Notes: generated by a model not told the origin, from the letters alone. 64,000 bases of DNA from Polynucleobacter sphagniphilus (GCF_001953355.1 NZ_MPIY01000002.1:1-64000); one strand, 5' to 3'. Shown: positions 6,757 through 16,112, numbered from the stretch's first letter. Made by a program: numbers and translations.

Positions 6757-8160
6757 TTAGTTATTGTCTTTGGCGCAGGTAATTTTGCCCGTCTTGATTG
6801 CATGCAAAAAGGTGTCGTAATCGGCAGCATTTTGTTTGCTATATGCAATTGAAAAAGCAACAAGCGCATCATCTAAGGCTTCACCTCGGCCACAATATCC
6901 AGCTAGCACGGCAGGATCTCCTGAACGAGCATGTGCATTGGCTAAAGCCCAGCCGAATAGTTTCGCAAAGGGGGGGAATTCATCGACACCAATATCATCT
7001 GCGCTAATGGAAATACCACCCTTCATATCCCGTAACTGTCGAATGTAAAAATCCATTTCCCTTGTTTGGCCAAACCCCAAGAAAGCATCAGGCGCACCCT
7101 GGATTAGTCGTTGACCGAGTACCACTCTTTCACCTTGAGAGGAGTAGGTGTGCTCTGGAAAAAAGGGCGCAAGAACCGATGGTTGCGCTTGCTTGCTTTG
7201 CAGAAAAAGAGGGTCATTTTCAGAAGTCCCCTCCATATATAAAACCCAGCAGGCTGTGCCAACGCTGCCAACCCCAACAACCTTGCGAGCCCAATCAACT
7301 AATTTGTAGCGCATCAAAAGCTGTTTGCGGTCTGCTGAGAGAGACTGCGCATAGGAATTAAACCCCGCATCATTTAGCTCTGTGATCTTATGGCCATGGA
7401 TGGAAATTTTAGGATGCTCAATTAACGGCGGCTGATTAATTAAGCGAACACCCAAGGGTGTTTTTTCGGTTAATTTGCCAACGACCCCCCAATTAGTATT
7501 ACTTTTTGCCTTGTTGACTAATTTGGAGAGCATCTTTTGAACGGCAGGTATGGTGTAAGCAGCATGCTTTGATAGCCTGCCTTCATCAAGATAGGCGCGC
7601 GCCAAATCGATGAAAGGGGTATGGGCATACTCATTCATATAGCGTCGGTAAGTGCTGGAGATATTGCGAACAATCATTTCTCCGTATGCCTGGTCTTGGC
7701 CAAGCATTTGTGATGCAATCATTGCACTGGCTATCAGACGTTTTAAATCCCAATCAAAGTGACCGGGTAGGGTTTCATCAAAGTCGTTAATGCCAAATAC
7801 CAGTTGGCGCTCTGTTGTGGAAAAGAATCCAAAATTACTAACATGCATATCGCCACACAGTTGCACGGTAATAGGGGGGCTTGGAGTCGTTGCCAAATCC
7901 GTAGCCATAATGCCGGCACCTCCACGAAAAAACGCAAATGGATTTGCCGCCATCCGAGCATGGCGTATTGGGACATATTCAGGAATGCGGGTTTTTGCCT
8001 GTTCAAGCAGAATATCTATGGGAGTTTGGCGCTTGGCTTTGATGGTAAATTCGGCCAGCGAAGATCGATTTGCTAGCTTACGTATCGATTTTCCGTGATC
8101 GAGCCTTTCTCGAATGCTAGGGCGCTTGCTAGTGAGGGACTTGTAGAGCTCGCTGGTCAT
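6757..8160 (-). CDS. DUF2252 family protein
   Basis: A 467-aa protein of the DUF2252 family, whose fold is thought to be related to protein and aminoglycoside kinases. Recognisable stretches are RHARMAANPFAFFRGG, VQLCGDMHVSNFGFF (a GDxHxxNFG catalytic-loop-like motif) and FGINDFDETLPGHFDWDLKR (a DFD metal-binding-like motif). The late part has GQRLIQGAPDAFLGF and ALANAHARSGD. The GD-x-H-x-x-N and DFD arrangement suggests a phosphotransferase active site, but the substrate is unknown. It heads the three-gene minus-strand group with DUF4239 and HCCA isomerase genes. The ribosome site before ATG 8160 is weak. Confidence 0.88.
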   Translation of the reverse strand: MTSELYKSLTSKRPSIRERLDHGKSIRKLANRSSLAEFTIKAKRQTPIDILLEQAKTRIPEYVPIRHARMAANPFAFFRGGAGIMATDLATTPSPPITVQLCGDMHVSNFGFFSTTERQLVFGINDFDETLPGHFDWDLKRLIASAMIASQMLGQDQAYGEMIVRNISSTYRRYMNEYAHTPFIDLARAYLDEGRLSKHAAYTIPAVQKMLSKLVNKAKSNTNWGVVGKLTEKTPLGVRLINQPPLIEHPKISIHGHKITELNDAGFNSYAQSLSADRKQLLMRYKLVDWARKVVGVGSVGTACWVLYMEGTSENDPLFLQSKQAQPSVLAPFFPEHTYSSQGERVVLGQRLIQGAPDAFLGFGQTREMDFYIRQLRDMKGGISISADDIGVDEFPPFAKLFGWALANAHARSGDPAVLAGYCGRGEALDDALVAFSIAYSKQNAADYDTFLHAIKTGKITCAKDNN

Positions 8161-8245
8161 ACGCTTATGATGCCACAGGGGCTTGGCTCATAGGGCTCAA
8201 TAGGAGCACCCCAGAAAGGATGCGGGATGGATTCGCCTGTTTATC

Positions 8246-8265
8246 CATTCATGGTATCGTGAATG
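8246..8265. promoter_or_regulatory. Inverted repeat in the efflux-pump upstream region
   Basis: CATTCA (8246-8251) and TGAATG (8260-8265) are perfect arms around eight bases. The site is about 80 bases before the first gene of the RND pump and could be an operator. No regulator gene lies next to the operon, so a partner cannot be named. Six-base arms can arise by chance. Confidence 0.3.
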
Positions 8266-8346
8266 TAAGTACTGAAAAAAGCCGTTCATAGCCCAAAAGT
8301 AATGCAGAATGTGTCATATCAATCATCGGAAAACTGTCGTCTATTT

Positions 8347-9960
8347 ATGAAGCAATTGTTTCAGCCTTTAAAGCTCATATTGGTTGGAATGGGCTCCACT
8401 TTGTTTGCGACATCATGCATGATGGTTGGCCCCGATTTTGCTCGTCCTGCAAGTAAGGTTGAAACTACTTATAACAAGCCTACCAGTTCTGAATTTACAG
8501 CGGCTATCCCTGAATCACAGAATGCCTATTTAAATCCCGCACAATGGTGGGCTAGTTTTGATGACCCCACTTTGACCAAATTGCTTGAAAAGGCATCCGG
8601 TCAAAATTTGACCCTGCAACAAGCTGCATTGCGTGTTTTCCAAATGCAAGCGCAGTTAGGCGTGAGTGATGCATCGGTCTTGCCAACAGTGGAACTCAGC
8701 GCTTCATCTGCTCAATACCGAAATAGTGTTTTTCAAGAGATCACCAATAACTCTAACAACCTAATTACCAAAAACGTAGTAGTACAGGCTAATTGGGAAA
8801 TTGATTTCTGGGGTAAATTGCGTCGTGGTGTAGAGAGTAATCTGTCGAGCTATTTATCGGCTGTGGCTGCTTACTATGCCTCTGATGTATCCATCAGCGC
8901 AGATGTTGCAAATGCCTATATCAACGTGCGTAATAACGAGGCACTCATTGAGGTAGCCAAGACCAATCTGGCGCTCCAGGCTGAGAGCTTGCGGATTGCC
9001 AATGCGCGTTTTAATTATGGCGCCACCTCCATGCTGGACTTGAGTCAGGCCACCTCTCAATATGAACAGACTAAGTCTGAGATTCCACCCCTGATTGCTT
9101 CCCTTAGAAAGTCGGAATATGCATTAAGTGTTTTATTGGGTGAGCCGCCTGATTACTATGCCAAACACTTTGGCGCCACCAAGGGCGCTTTAAAACCGCC
9201 CCCTGAGCTTGGCGTGGGCATCCCGAGAGACCTTTTGCGCCGCCGTCCAGACGTCTTGCAGGCAGAATATGCTGCTGCTGCCCAGTCTGCTCTCATTGGT
9301 GTCAATAAGGCGGCACTCTTTCCTAGTTTTACTTTGGGCGGCATATTTGGTTTTGCAACTTCAAACTACGGCAGTGTTAATCAGGGTCCGATGTTTTCTT
9401 GGGGCAACACCTCTTCTGGGCTAACTGGAGGCTTAGTCTTTCCACTCTTTTATCGTGGCGCGATCATTGATCAAATAAGAGTGCAGGATGCCGTTTTCCA
9501 GCAAAGCGTATTGGCATATCAAAATCAAGTATTGATGGCGCAAAAAGAGGTTGAAGAATCGCTCATTACGATTTCAACTTCAAAGAGTTCCGTTGAGGAT
9601 TTGAAAAAATCAGTGGTAGCGGCCAAAAGTGCTGCTGAGTTAGCGCTCGAGCGCTACAAAGCAGGTCAAAATGACTACAGCACTGTCATTAGTGCACAGC
9701 AATCTCTATTGCGCGTCCAAAACTCCAGCGTTCAGATGCAAACCAACCAGCTGTTGGGCTATGTAGGTGCCTTTAAATCCCTGGGCGGTGGATGGGCTGC
9801 CGATATGAAGGTGCCGCAATTGCCCAAACAAATGGTCAGCGAGATGGAGGAGAGGACGGATTGGGGAAGCGTGCTCACTCAAACCGGCGATCCTACGAAT
9901 GTGAGGATTGGAAAAGTGCTTACTGGCACCCCAGATTCATCGGCAACATCAGGTAAATGA
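8347..9960 (+). CDS. RND efflux outer-membrane factor (NodT/OprM family lipoprotein)
   Basis: The outer-membrane channel of a tripartite pump, 537 aa from ATG 8347. The upstream in-frame ATG 8302 would add 15 residues before the signal peptide and is less likely. The signal peptide ends at a lipobox-like ATSC, so the mature protein should be lipid-anchored through its Cys. YLNPAQWWASFDDPTLTKLLE near residue 70 and the RRRPDVLQAEY motif in the second repeat are hallmarks of the NodT/OprM family. Two structural repeats of coiled helices and beta strands are visible, each holding an OEP domain. It is the first gene of a pump operon, with one base separating it from the adaptor gene. Confidence 0.93.
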   Translation: MKQLFQPLKLILVGMGSTLFATSCMMVGPDFARPASKVETTYNKPTSSEFTAAIPESQNAYLNPAQWWASFDDPTLTKLLEKASGQNLTLQQAALRVFQMQAQLGVSDASVLPTVELSASSAQYRNSVFQEITNNSNNLITKNVVVQANWEIDFWGKLRRGVESNLSSYLSAVAAYYASDVSISADVANAYINVRNNEALIEVAKTNLALQAESLRIANARFNYGATSMLDLSQATSQYEQTKSEIPPLIASLRKSEYALSVLLGEPPDYYAKHFGATKGALKPPPELGVGIPRDLLRRRPDVLQAEYAAAAQSALIGVNKAALFPSFTLGGIFGFATSNYGSVNQGPMFSWGNTSSGLTGGLVFPLFYRGAIIDQIRVQDAVFQQSVLAYQNQVLMAQKEVEESLITISTSKSSVEDLKKSVVAAKSAAELALERYKAGQNDYSTVISAQQSLLRVQNSSVQMQTNQLLGYVGAFKSLGGGWAADMKVPQLPKQMVSEMEERTDWGSVLTQTGDPTNVRIGKVLTGTPDSSATSGK

Positions 9961-9961
9961 A

Positions 9962-11080
9962 ATGACTAATCTCAATTTAAAAAATACGCAACACACTCTT
10001 CAAGTTCTCTTAGTCTGCACTGCGCTAATGCTGATGACTGCGTGCGGGAAAAAGACCGTGGAGACAGGTGTTGCGGTGACGGTAGCCAAGCCCTTAAGCC
10101 AAGCCGTGTATGCCTATCAGCTATTTGATGGCACGGTTTCTCCTTTGCTGACCGTGAATTTAGATGCGCGCGTCCCAGGCTACCTCACTAAGATCTTGTT
10201 CCAAGATGGGGGTATGGTTAAAAAAGATGATTTGCTTTTTGTCATCGAACAGGACCAATACCAGCAGCAAGTCAAGTTGAATCAAGCGGTTTATGAGGAG
10301 GCCAAGATTGAGCATGCCCGTCAAAAGCATTTGCTAAAAGAAAATGCTACCTCTCAAGCTTCAGTTGATAAGGCTCTATCTTCTCTGCTGCAGGCTGAGG
10401 CCAACTTAAAGCTCGCGAAGATTAATTTAGGTTATACGGAGGTGAGGGCGCCGTTTGACGGCTTGATGGGGCGTCATTTAATTGATGTGGGTAGTTATCT
10501 TGGTAGTGACCCACAGGGCGTGAAGTTAGCCACCATTCAAAAAATTAGACCTATTTATGTTTACTTCTCAATAAACGAGCGTGATTTATTAACATTTAAA
10601 TCAACCCATCCCGTTGATCTTGAGCATAAAACTTTGGTGAATACATTGCCAGTCTATGCTCAGTTACAGGGCGAAAAGGGCTATCCCCATAAAGGTATTT
10701 TGGACTACAGCGCCAATTTAGTCTCGACAGATACAGGCTCCCTACAATTGCGAGCTGAAATGCCAAATGAGGATTTGAGTTTGATTCCTGGCTTGTATGC
10801 GCGGGTTCTAGTGCAGTCCGGTGATTCACATCCAGCCATTCTGATTCCTTATTTGGCGGTGTTGTCCGATCAGCAGGGCAATTATGTGTATGTTTTGGAT
10901 GCTCAGAAAAAAGCTACTCGCCAAAATATCACTTTGGGTCAAAAATTTAATCAATTGGTCGAAGTCACTAAGGGGTTGGATCCCAATCAAGTTATAGTCA
11001 TCAATGGGTTTATTAACTTAAGTGAAGGCCAAGTAGCCGATCCAAAAGAAATTACCCTAGAACCATTGGCCGGTCAGTAA
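9962..11080 (+). CDS. RND efflux periplasmic adaptor (membrane fusion protein)
   Basis: A 372-aa adaptor linking the inner-membrane RND transporter to the outer-membrane channel. The N-terminal signal peptide ends in the lipobox MTAC, so it is probably a lipoprotein. Next come the barrel-sandwich half FDGTVSPLLTVNLDARVPGY, an alpha-hairpin with heptad-like sequence, the second half-motif LGYTEVRAPFDGLMGRH, a beta-barrel and a membrane-proximal domain ending in KGLDPNQVIVINGF. This is the AcrA/MexA arrangement. The start at 9962 lies right after the upstream TGA. The frame is open further upstream inside the previous gene, but the signal peptide fixes the start. Only three bases separate it from the permease gene. 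Confidence 0.93.
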   Translation: MTNLNLKNTQHTLQVLLVCTALMLMTACGKKTVETGVAVTVAKPLSQAVYAYQLFDGTVSPLLTVNLDARVPGYLTKILFQDGGMVKKDDLLFVIEQDQYQQQVKLNQAVYEEAKIEHARQKHLLKENATSQASVDKALSSLLQAEANLKLAKINLGYTEVRAPFDGLMGRHLIDVGSYLGSDPQGVKLATIQKIRPIYVYFSINERDLLTFKSTHPVDLEHKTLVNTLPVYAQLQGEKGYPHKGILDYSANLVSTDTGSLQLRAEMPNEDLSLIPGLYARVLVQSGDSHPAILIPYLAVLSDQQGNYVYVLDAQKKATRQNITLGQKFNQLVEVTKGLDPNQVIVINGFINLSEGQVADPKEITLEPLAGQ

Positions 11081-11083
11081 GTC

Positions 11084-14000
11084 ATGCTATCTAAGTTTTT
11101 TATCGAAAGACCTGTATTGGCGAATGTGATCGCTTTGATCACCATGCTCATCGGCGCAGTATCTATTCTGGGCTTGCCGATTTCTCAATACCCAGCCATG
11201 ACGCCGCCCACCATTCAGGTAACTACTTCTTATCCAGGTGCCAGTGCAGCACTGGTGCAGCAGTTGGTAGCTAGCAATATTGAAAATCAAGTCAATGGTG
11301 TACCCGGCATGCTGTATATGCAGTCCGACTCGACCAATGACGGTCGCTACACTTTGACGGTGACATTTGAGGTGGGTACTGACCCTGACCTCGCTCAGGT
11401 AAACGTGCAAAACCGAGTCGCCATTGCGGTGCCTTCACTCCCTTCAGCCGTGCAAAAGCAGGGGGTCACTACTAAAACTCAATCGACTGCCATTTTGCAG
11501 TTTGTGACATTAACCTCAAGCAATCCCGAACATGATGCATTGTTCTTAAGTAACTTTGCTAATTTGCAAATGCAAAATCGTTTAGCACGCCTTCCCGGTG
11601 TTGCTGCTGCAAATGTCTTTGGAGTTGGTAATTACAGCATGCGTATCTGGTTAGATCCAGCGCAAATGCAAATGCGCGGTCTTACCCCTAGTGATGTCAT
11701 GACTGCCATCAATCGCCAGAACGTTTTACTATCTGCCGGTCAGGTTGGCGCTCCCCCGGTTCCAAAAGGTCAGGACTTTCAGCTCACTCTGAATGTCACC
11801 AGCGCATTAGATAACCCAGAAGAATTTGGCCGCATTATTTTGAAGGCAAATTCTCAGGGAGAAATTACGCGTCTAAGTGATGTTGCGCGCATTGAAATGG
11901 GTAGTCAAAATTACAGCCAGTTCTTTAAGATTGATGATAAGCCTGCTGGTGGTATAGCGATATACCAAACACCTGGTGCTAATGCGATTCAAACTGCGAA
12001 TGCTGTTCGTGCCGAGATGGAGAAGATCTCCAAAACTTTCCCTAAAGAGCTTCATTGGGATATTCCATTTGACACCACTTTATTTGTCAGTGCCTCTATC
12101 CATGAGGTCTATCGCACTCTGTTTGAAGCTGGCATTTTAGTTTTGCTTGTCATCATGGTTTTCCTGCAAAATTGGCGCGCTACTCTGGTTCCCGCAACTA
12201 CCGTACCAGTCACTATTATTGGCGCTTTTGCTGCTATGGCTGCAATGGGTTTCTCGATTAATTTATTAACCCTGTTTGCGATTGTGCTGTGTATTGGTAT
12301 TGTGGTGGACGATGCAATTGTGGTTGTTGAAGCGGTCTCGAAGAAGGTTGAGCATGGCGAGGACCCAAGGGAGGGTGCTATCGATGCCATGACTGAATTG
12401 ATGGGCCCAATCATTGGTATCACTCTGGTCTTAATGGCGGTGTTTTTGCCTGCATCGTTTATTGCAGGTATTACCGGTCAAATGTATCGTCAATTTGCTT
12501 TGGTCATAGCAGCTACAGCTCTGATTAGTGGTATTAATGCGATCACACTAAAGCCAACGCAGGCCGCATCGTATCTAAAGCCGCTTGATCCTCATGCCAA
12601 GAAAAATGCCCTGTATCTCAAGTTTGATTTTTATTTTGAGAAGTTGTCATCCTGGTACGGTCACATGATGGAGTACTTAATGGCGCATCGTTTTATTGCG
12701 GCCAGTTGTGGTGCGGTATTGATTTTGGTATCGATCATCGGTTTAGCTTTGGTGCCAACCGGCTTTATTCCCAACGAAGATCAAGGGTATTTAGTCGTAG
12801 CCACCCAATTGCCTGATGCCTCCTCTTTAGAGCGCACTGAGGTCGGCATGAAAAAAGTGGTGGATGTGATCAAGGCTGTGCCTGGTGTCGATCAAGTGGT
12901 CTCAATTGGCGGGGTAAATGCCTTAAATAACAATAGCTCACAGTCGAACTCTGGAACGCTTTACGTCATTATGAAAAGTTGGGATAAGCGTGGCAAGGGT
13001 GAGGACTTGAAGAATATTTATCTGAATATGAATCAAGCCCTGAAGCAGGTTCAAGAGGTTAAATCACTCGTTATTTTGCCACCAGCCATTCCGGGTCTTG
13101 GCTTGTCGGGCGGCTTTCAGATGCAATTGATTTTGACTGATGGTAGCAATGACTTCAAAAAACTTAGCGCTGCCACCCAAAATTTCTTAAAGAAAGCCCG
13201 AGAACTGCCTGAGATTGAACAAATCTTTACTCCGTTTCGGGATGACGTTCCGCAACTGCAGTTGACTTTTAATACTGCACGCGCAGAAACACTTGGAGTG
13301 GCTATTGGGGATGCATATGATGTGCTTCAATCCTACTTGGGATCTTCATATGTAAATCAATTCTTTAAATATGGTCAGACCTATCAAGTCTATGTCCAGG
13401 CAGATGGTCAGTTCCGCAATAGTGCTGACAAGATTGCGCGCCTCTATGTAAAAAATAAAGTGGGGGATATGGTTCCACTAGGATCATTCATTGATATTGA
13501 GGAAACTACTGGACCTCAAATTGCCTCTCAGTATCAGCTTTATCCTACTGCAGCAATTTTAGGTGGATCGAAAAGTGGCTATAGCTCCGGTCAAGTTATT
13601 GCCGCCTTGGAGGGTTTAGTAAAGACTGCATTACCAGCGGGCATGAGCTATCAGTGGACAGCAATGTCTTATCAAGAGAAGTTAGTTGGTAATACAGTGG
13701 TTTTGGTATTCGCTTTATCTATCTTGCTGGTGTACTTGGTGCTGGCTGCACAGTACGAATCATGGGTCTCGCCCCTTGCTGTCATTACTGCAGTACCACT
13801 CTCTTTATCAGGGATTGTGATTGCCTTATTTTTGACTGGAATGGCCAATAATATTTACGTTCAAATTGGTTTGGTCTTAATGATTGCGCTGTCATCCAAG
13901 AATGCCATTCTGATTGTGGAGGTTGCACTTGAGTCTAAGAGGGCTGGCATGAGTCTGGTTGACTCTGCTCTGAAAGCTTCACATGAGCGGTTCAGGCCGA

Positions 14001-14215
14001 TTGTGATGACCTCTATTGCCTTCATCCTGGGGGTAGTTCCACTATTGACCTCTACTGGTGCAGGCGCTGCAGCTCGTGTATCGATCGGTATTACGGTTTT
14101 TAGTGGAATGATTGCATCTACTTGCTTAGCAGTTGCTTTGGTGCCGGTATTCTTTGTGCAGATTGAAGGTTGGTTTGAGAAAATGGCTCAGAAAAAAACA
14201 CTGCCCAAAAAGTGA
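11084..14215 (+). CDS. RND multidrug efflux permease, HAE1 family (AcrB/MexB-like)
   Basis: The 1043-aa proton-driven inner-membrane pump matches the usual AcrB/MexB length. The N-terminus FFIERPVLANVIALI is the family signature for TM1. The two large periplasmic loops are present (about residues 30-330 and 560-860). TM4 carries the proton-relay acidic pair within IVVDDAIVVVE, and a lysine is expected in TM10. The C-terminal half has the LVYLVLAAQYESW motif. The phenylalanine-gate and substrate pocket cannot be read reliably enough to predict substrates. It is the third gene of the operon, with one transcript implied by gaps of 1 and 3 bases. No local regulator gene is present. Confidence 0.95.
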   Translation: MLSKFFIERPVLANVIALITMLIGAVSILGLPISQYPAMTPPTIQVTTSYPGASAALVQQLVASNIENQVNGVPGMLYMQSDSTNDGRYTLTVTFEVGTDPDLAQVNVQNRVAIAVPSLPSAVQKQGVTTKTQSTAILQFVTLTSSNPEHDALFLSNFANLQMQNRLARLPGVAAANVFGVGNYSMRIWLDPAQMQMRGLTPSDVMTAINRQNVLLSAGQVGAPPVPKGQDFQLTLNVTSALDNPEEFGRIILKANSQGEITRLSDVARIEMGSQNYSQFFKIDDKPAGGIAIYQTPGANAIQTANAVRAEMEKISKTFPKELHWDIPFDTTLFVSASIHEVYRTLFEAGILVLLVIMVFLQNWRATLVPATTVPVTIIGAFAAMAAMGFSINLLTLFAIVLCIGIVVDDAIVVVEAVSKKVEHGEDPREGAIDAMTELMGPIIGITLVLMAVFLPASFIAGITGQMYRQFALVIAATALISGINAITLKPTQAASYLKPLDPHAKKNALYLKFDFYFEKLSSWYGHMMEYLMAHRFIAASCGAVLILVSIIGLALVPTGFIPNEDQGYLVVATQLPDASSLERTEVGMKKVVDVIKAVPGVDQVVSIGGVNALNNNSSQSNSGTLYVIMKSWDKRGKGEDLKNIYLNMNQALKQVQEVKSLVILPPAIPGLGLSGGFQMQLILTDGSNDFKKLSAATQNFLKKARELPEIEQIFTPFRDDVPQLQLTFNTARAETLGVAIGDAYDVLQSYLGSSYVNQFFKYGQTYQVYVQADGQFRNSADKIARLYVKNKVGDMVPLGSFIDIEETTGPQIASQYQLYPTAAILGGSKSGYSSGQVIAALEGLVKTALPAGMSYQWTAMSYQEKLVGNTVVLVFALSILLVYLVLAAQYESWVSPLAVITAVPLSLSGIVIALFLTGMANNIYVQIGLVLMIALSSKNAILIVEVALESKRAGMSLVDSALKASHERFRPIVMTSIAFILGVVPLLTSTGAGAAARVSIGITVFSGMIASTCLAVALVPVFFVQIEGWFEKMAQKKTLPKK

Positions 14216-14230
14216 GTGAGTCCGATGGGC

Positions 14231-14926
14231 CTAAATCGCTTGCTTTGATTGAGTGTCGCTTGAGTTGTACATCATCAAAAGCAATATCACCACCATTGGA
14301 GGTAGCACAAAGCACCACATTTGTAGGAAGTTAAAAATGGCTGCTCCGCTGGCGCATCCAATTGCAAAGGTGATGATGACTGGAATCATATTTTTCAGCC
14401 GGCCATAAATCAAGGTTTTTTGCTCCCCATCAACCCCATGCAGAAGATCGGTAATGTCGAGCATGACTTGGGTAACCGTCATGGTCATTACTGTGGAGGG
14501 TGGCGCAGTAGATAGATGGACTCTATGCACAGCGTTTTGCAATGCCATGGCAGCTACAAAAATCAAGCCAGTAAATACCGCAATGAGTGCATTGCCATCT
14601 ACAAATGGACCATAATGAATTGCTAGTGTCGCGCCAAGCGATAAGAGCATGAATTTGACTAAAAGCATCCTGCTAAATACGTCGATATTGTTGCGTACGA
14701 GTAGGTGGCGAAAAAGCCGACAGAGCACGATGGCTAAGCAAAAGACAGGTAGGGCCAGGGCTTTATCGATTGTGCCAGTTGACCCGCTTACCAGAGCGGC
14801 CCCCAGGGTGGCAAAGTTGCCTGTCACATGGCCGGTAAAGAGGCCATTTAAAGCCAAAAAACCGGCAGTATCAACATAGCCGCCATTAAAGCCCAGAACC
14901 GCTGGAATCCATTTTTTATTCCACAT
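14231..14926 (-). CDS. YoaK/DUF1275 family membrane protein
   Basis: A 231-aa polytopic membrane protein with about six hydrophobic segments. The opening VLGFNGGYVDTAGFLALNGLFTGHVTGN is the hallmark of the DUF1275/YoaK family: G-G-x-D-A/T near TM1, followed by F-x-G-H-x-T-G-N. A second conserved block is NAVHRVHLSTAPPSTVMTMT. The function is unknown, though members are proposed small-molecule transporters. It is convergent with the RND permease (15-base gap) and lies downstream of the GNAT gene on the same strand with a 26-base gap. Confidence 0.85.
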   Translation of the reverse strand: MWNKKWIPAVLGFNGGYVDTAGFLALNGLFTGHVTGNFATLGAALVSGSTGTIDKALALPVFCLAIVLCRLFRHLLVRNNIDVFSRMLLVKFMLLSLGATLAIHYGPFVDGNALIAVFTGLIFVAAMALQNAVHRVHLSTAPPSTVMTMTVTQVMLDITDLLHGVDGEQKTLIYGRLKNMIPVIITFAIGCASGAAIFNFLQMWCFVLPPMVVILLLMMYNSSDTQSKQAI

Positions 14927-14952
14927 GGCCTATTTCCTAATGAAAAATTATA

Positions 14953-15546
14953 TTAGGGGGTGAGGCGAAAGTTTAATGCTCCGCTAGGAGAGGCTAGAGC
15001 GGGATCAAGCGGCGTGATGAATCTAGGTGGTTGAATTATTTTGAGTAAATTGCGCTGAACATTGATCTGCTCTTTCAAGTAGGTTCCAACGTTCGGTGGT
15101 CGTAAACGCAAGTTTGCTTCAGAATCGCCCATCATATTGCGAGGCTTTAATCCATGTTTTTCACATAGGATCTTGATGGGACGGTTCCAACTGATGCAAT
15201 GCATGTATAAATCTGTATAAAAGCGATTGCGAGACCAGGTGATTGCCTGATCCATCATGGCGCTTGCAATGCCTTTTTGGCGATATTGCTGCCCAACGAT
15301 CACGCCAAATTCAACTTCTTGGTCATGCGTGGCGATATGAATAGTGCCGGCCCAGTTGCCATCAATCTTGGCAACCAGAATCCGGTTATTTTTTGGATCT
15401 GCTGAGAATTTCTCCACCAGAGTGTCGATTGCCTGAGTTCCAATGGCACATCCAAAGTAAAGGTGAATGGTTTCAGGGTCTTGGCTATTAAGCCAAGCCC
15501 CGTATTCAGGGAATTGATTCCGCGAGAGAAACTCAGTAGTTAGCAC
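14953..15546 (-). CDS. GNAT-family N-acetyltransferase
   Basis: A 197-aa acetyltransferase of the GNAT fold that uses acetyl-CoA. The core strands and the acetyl-CoA-binding motif A are visible: VEFGVIVGQQYRQKGIASAM, where Q-x-x-G-I-A matches the (Q/R)xxGx(G/A) pyrophosphate-binding loop. It is followed by an aromatic-rich helix and strand. The acceptor substrate cannot be inferred. The C-terminal 45 residues extend past the usual GNAT core and look disordered (IIQPPRFITPLDPALASPSG). The gene starts only three bases after the stop of the 33-aa micro-gene upstream, so it may be translated from the same transcript. Confidence 0.8.
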   Translation of the reverse strand: MLTTEFLSRNQFPEYGAWLNSQDPETIHLYFGCAIGTQAIDTLVEKFSADPKNNRILVAKIDGNWAGTIHIATHDQEVEFGVIVGQQYRQKGIASAMMDQAITWSRNRFYTDLYMHCISWNRPIKILCEKHGLKPRNMMGDSEANLRLRPPNVGTYLKEQINVQRNLLKIIQPPRFITPLDPALASPSGALNFRLTP

Positions 15547-15549
15547 GTC

Positions 15550-15651
15550 TTAATCCCAATGCAGACCAAAGTCAGCATGCTTTTCTTGCCAAGCTTTTGC
15601 TTCGATCCAAGCATCTTTTAAGTCGCGGATGACGGTAATGATTGTTTTCAT
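15550..15651 (-). CDS. Micro-protein, 33 aa
   Basis: A 33-residue frame from ATG (15649-15651) to TAA (15550-15552). The product is amphipathic with several aromatic residues (RDLKDAWIEAKAWQEKHAD, ending FGLHWD). The gene starts two bases after the stop of the 51-aa gene and stops three bases before the GNAT gene, a tight spacing that suggests translational coupling. No family is known to me. A transcript from the promoter at 15850-15878 would cover it. Confidence 0.55.
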   Translation of the reverse strand: MKTIITVIRDLKDAWIEAKAWQEKHADFGLHWD

Positions 15652-15653
15652 GC

Positions 15654-15809
15654 TTATAGACCCCTATAAGCTAGATAGTGCGCGAGGTAGTCGCTTGAAT
15701 CAACTTCTTTATTAGTAGAAGCTTGATTGGTATTGATGAATTGCTGAAAACCATTGTTTTTGCTCTGGTTAGCAAACACTTGGCTGAAAAGGTTCAATAA
15801 TTGTGTCAT
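15654..15809 (-). CDS. Small protein, 51 aa
   Basis: A 51-residue frame from ATG (15807-15809) to TAA (15654-15656). AAGGAG lies at ideal spacing before the ATG, and a full promoter lies upstream, so expression is well supported. The sequence is polar, Asn/Gln-rich in the middle (NQSKNNGFQQFINTNQAS), with an acidic/aromatic C-terminus (VDSSDYLAHYLAYRGL). The hydrophobic N-terminal stretch (LLNLFSQVF) is too short for a membrane helix. I do not recognise it. With the 33-aa and GNAT genes it forms a probable minus-strand operon. Confidence 0.65.
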   Translation of the reverse strand: MTQLLNLFSQVFANQSKNNGFQQFINTNQASTNKEVDSSDYLAHYLAYRGL

Positions 15810-16112
15810 TTGAAGACTCCTTAATAATTACTAGGGTTAGTACCTAGGTATTATCACTTAATTTTGAAAATGTTGCAAGGCACCATTTAAGTTACCTATT
15901 GAGTAAAACCACCTTTAACGATTGAAAAATCAGGTTTTTGACCTCTATAGGTCTTTTCAAACAAATTGCTTAGATATTTTTTATAAATCATGGCTAATAG
16001 TCCTCATTTTTGGGAAAAATGACCTATGCGCTTTCCTTGAGGGTGTTTTCTAGTGTATTTTCGCTACCTGCAACTACAATCCAAACTCATTTTTAACTGA
16101 GGTAATTTATTT
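15810..16112. other. Divergent intergenic region, 303 bases
   Basis: No gene is visible here. It holds the minus-strand promoter for the small-protein genes. In the middle is a short hairpin (GACCT at 15940-15944, AGGTC at 15949-15953, then TTTT) that could be a weak terminator. The leader of the DUF3311/permease operon follows. The region is AT-rich. I could not assign plus-strand promoter boxes with confidence. Confidence 0.5.
15841..15878 (-). promoter_or_regulatory. Sigma70-type promoter with palindrome at the start site
   Basis: On the minus strand TTGCAA (15873-15878) is separated by exactly 17 bases from GATAAT (15850-15855), a near-consensus sigma70 promoter. The predicted start falls around 15843, inside the perfect 10-bp palindrome TACCTAGGTA (15841-15850). 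Repressor binding there would block initiation. The leader to the 51-aa gene would be about 35 bases. Confidence 0.65.

Noticed and set aside
15940..15957. Short hairpin GACCT/AGGTC with TTTT as a terminator
   Set aside because: The stem has only five pairs and no gene ends upstream of it on the plus strand, so it is mentioned only in the intergenic note.
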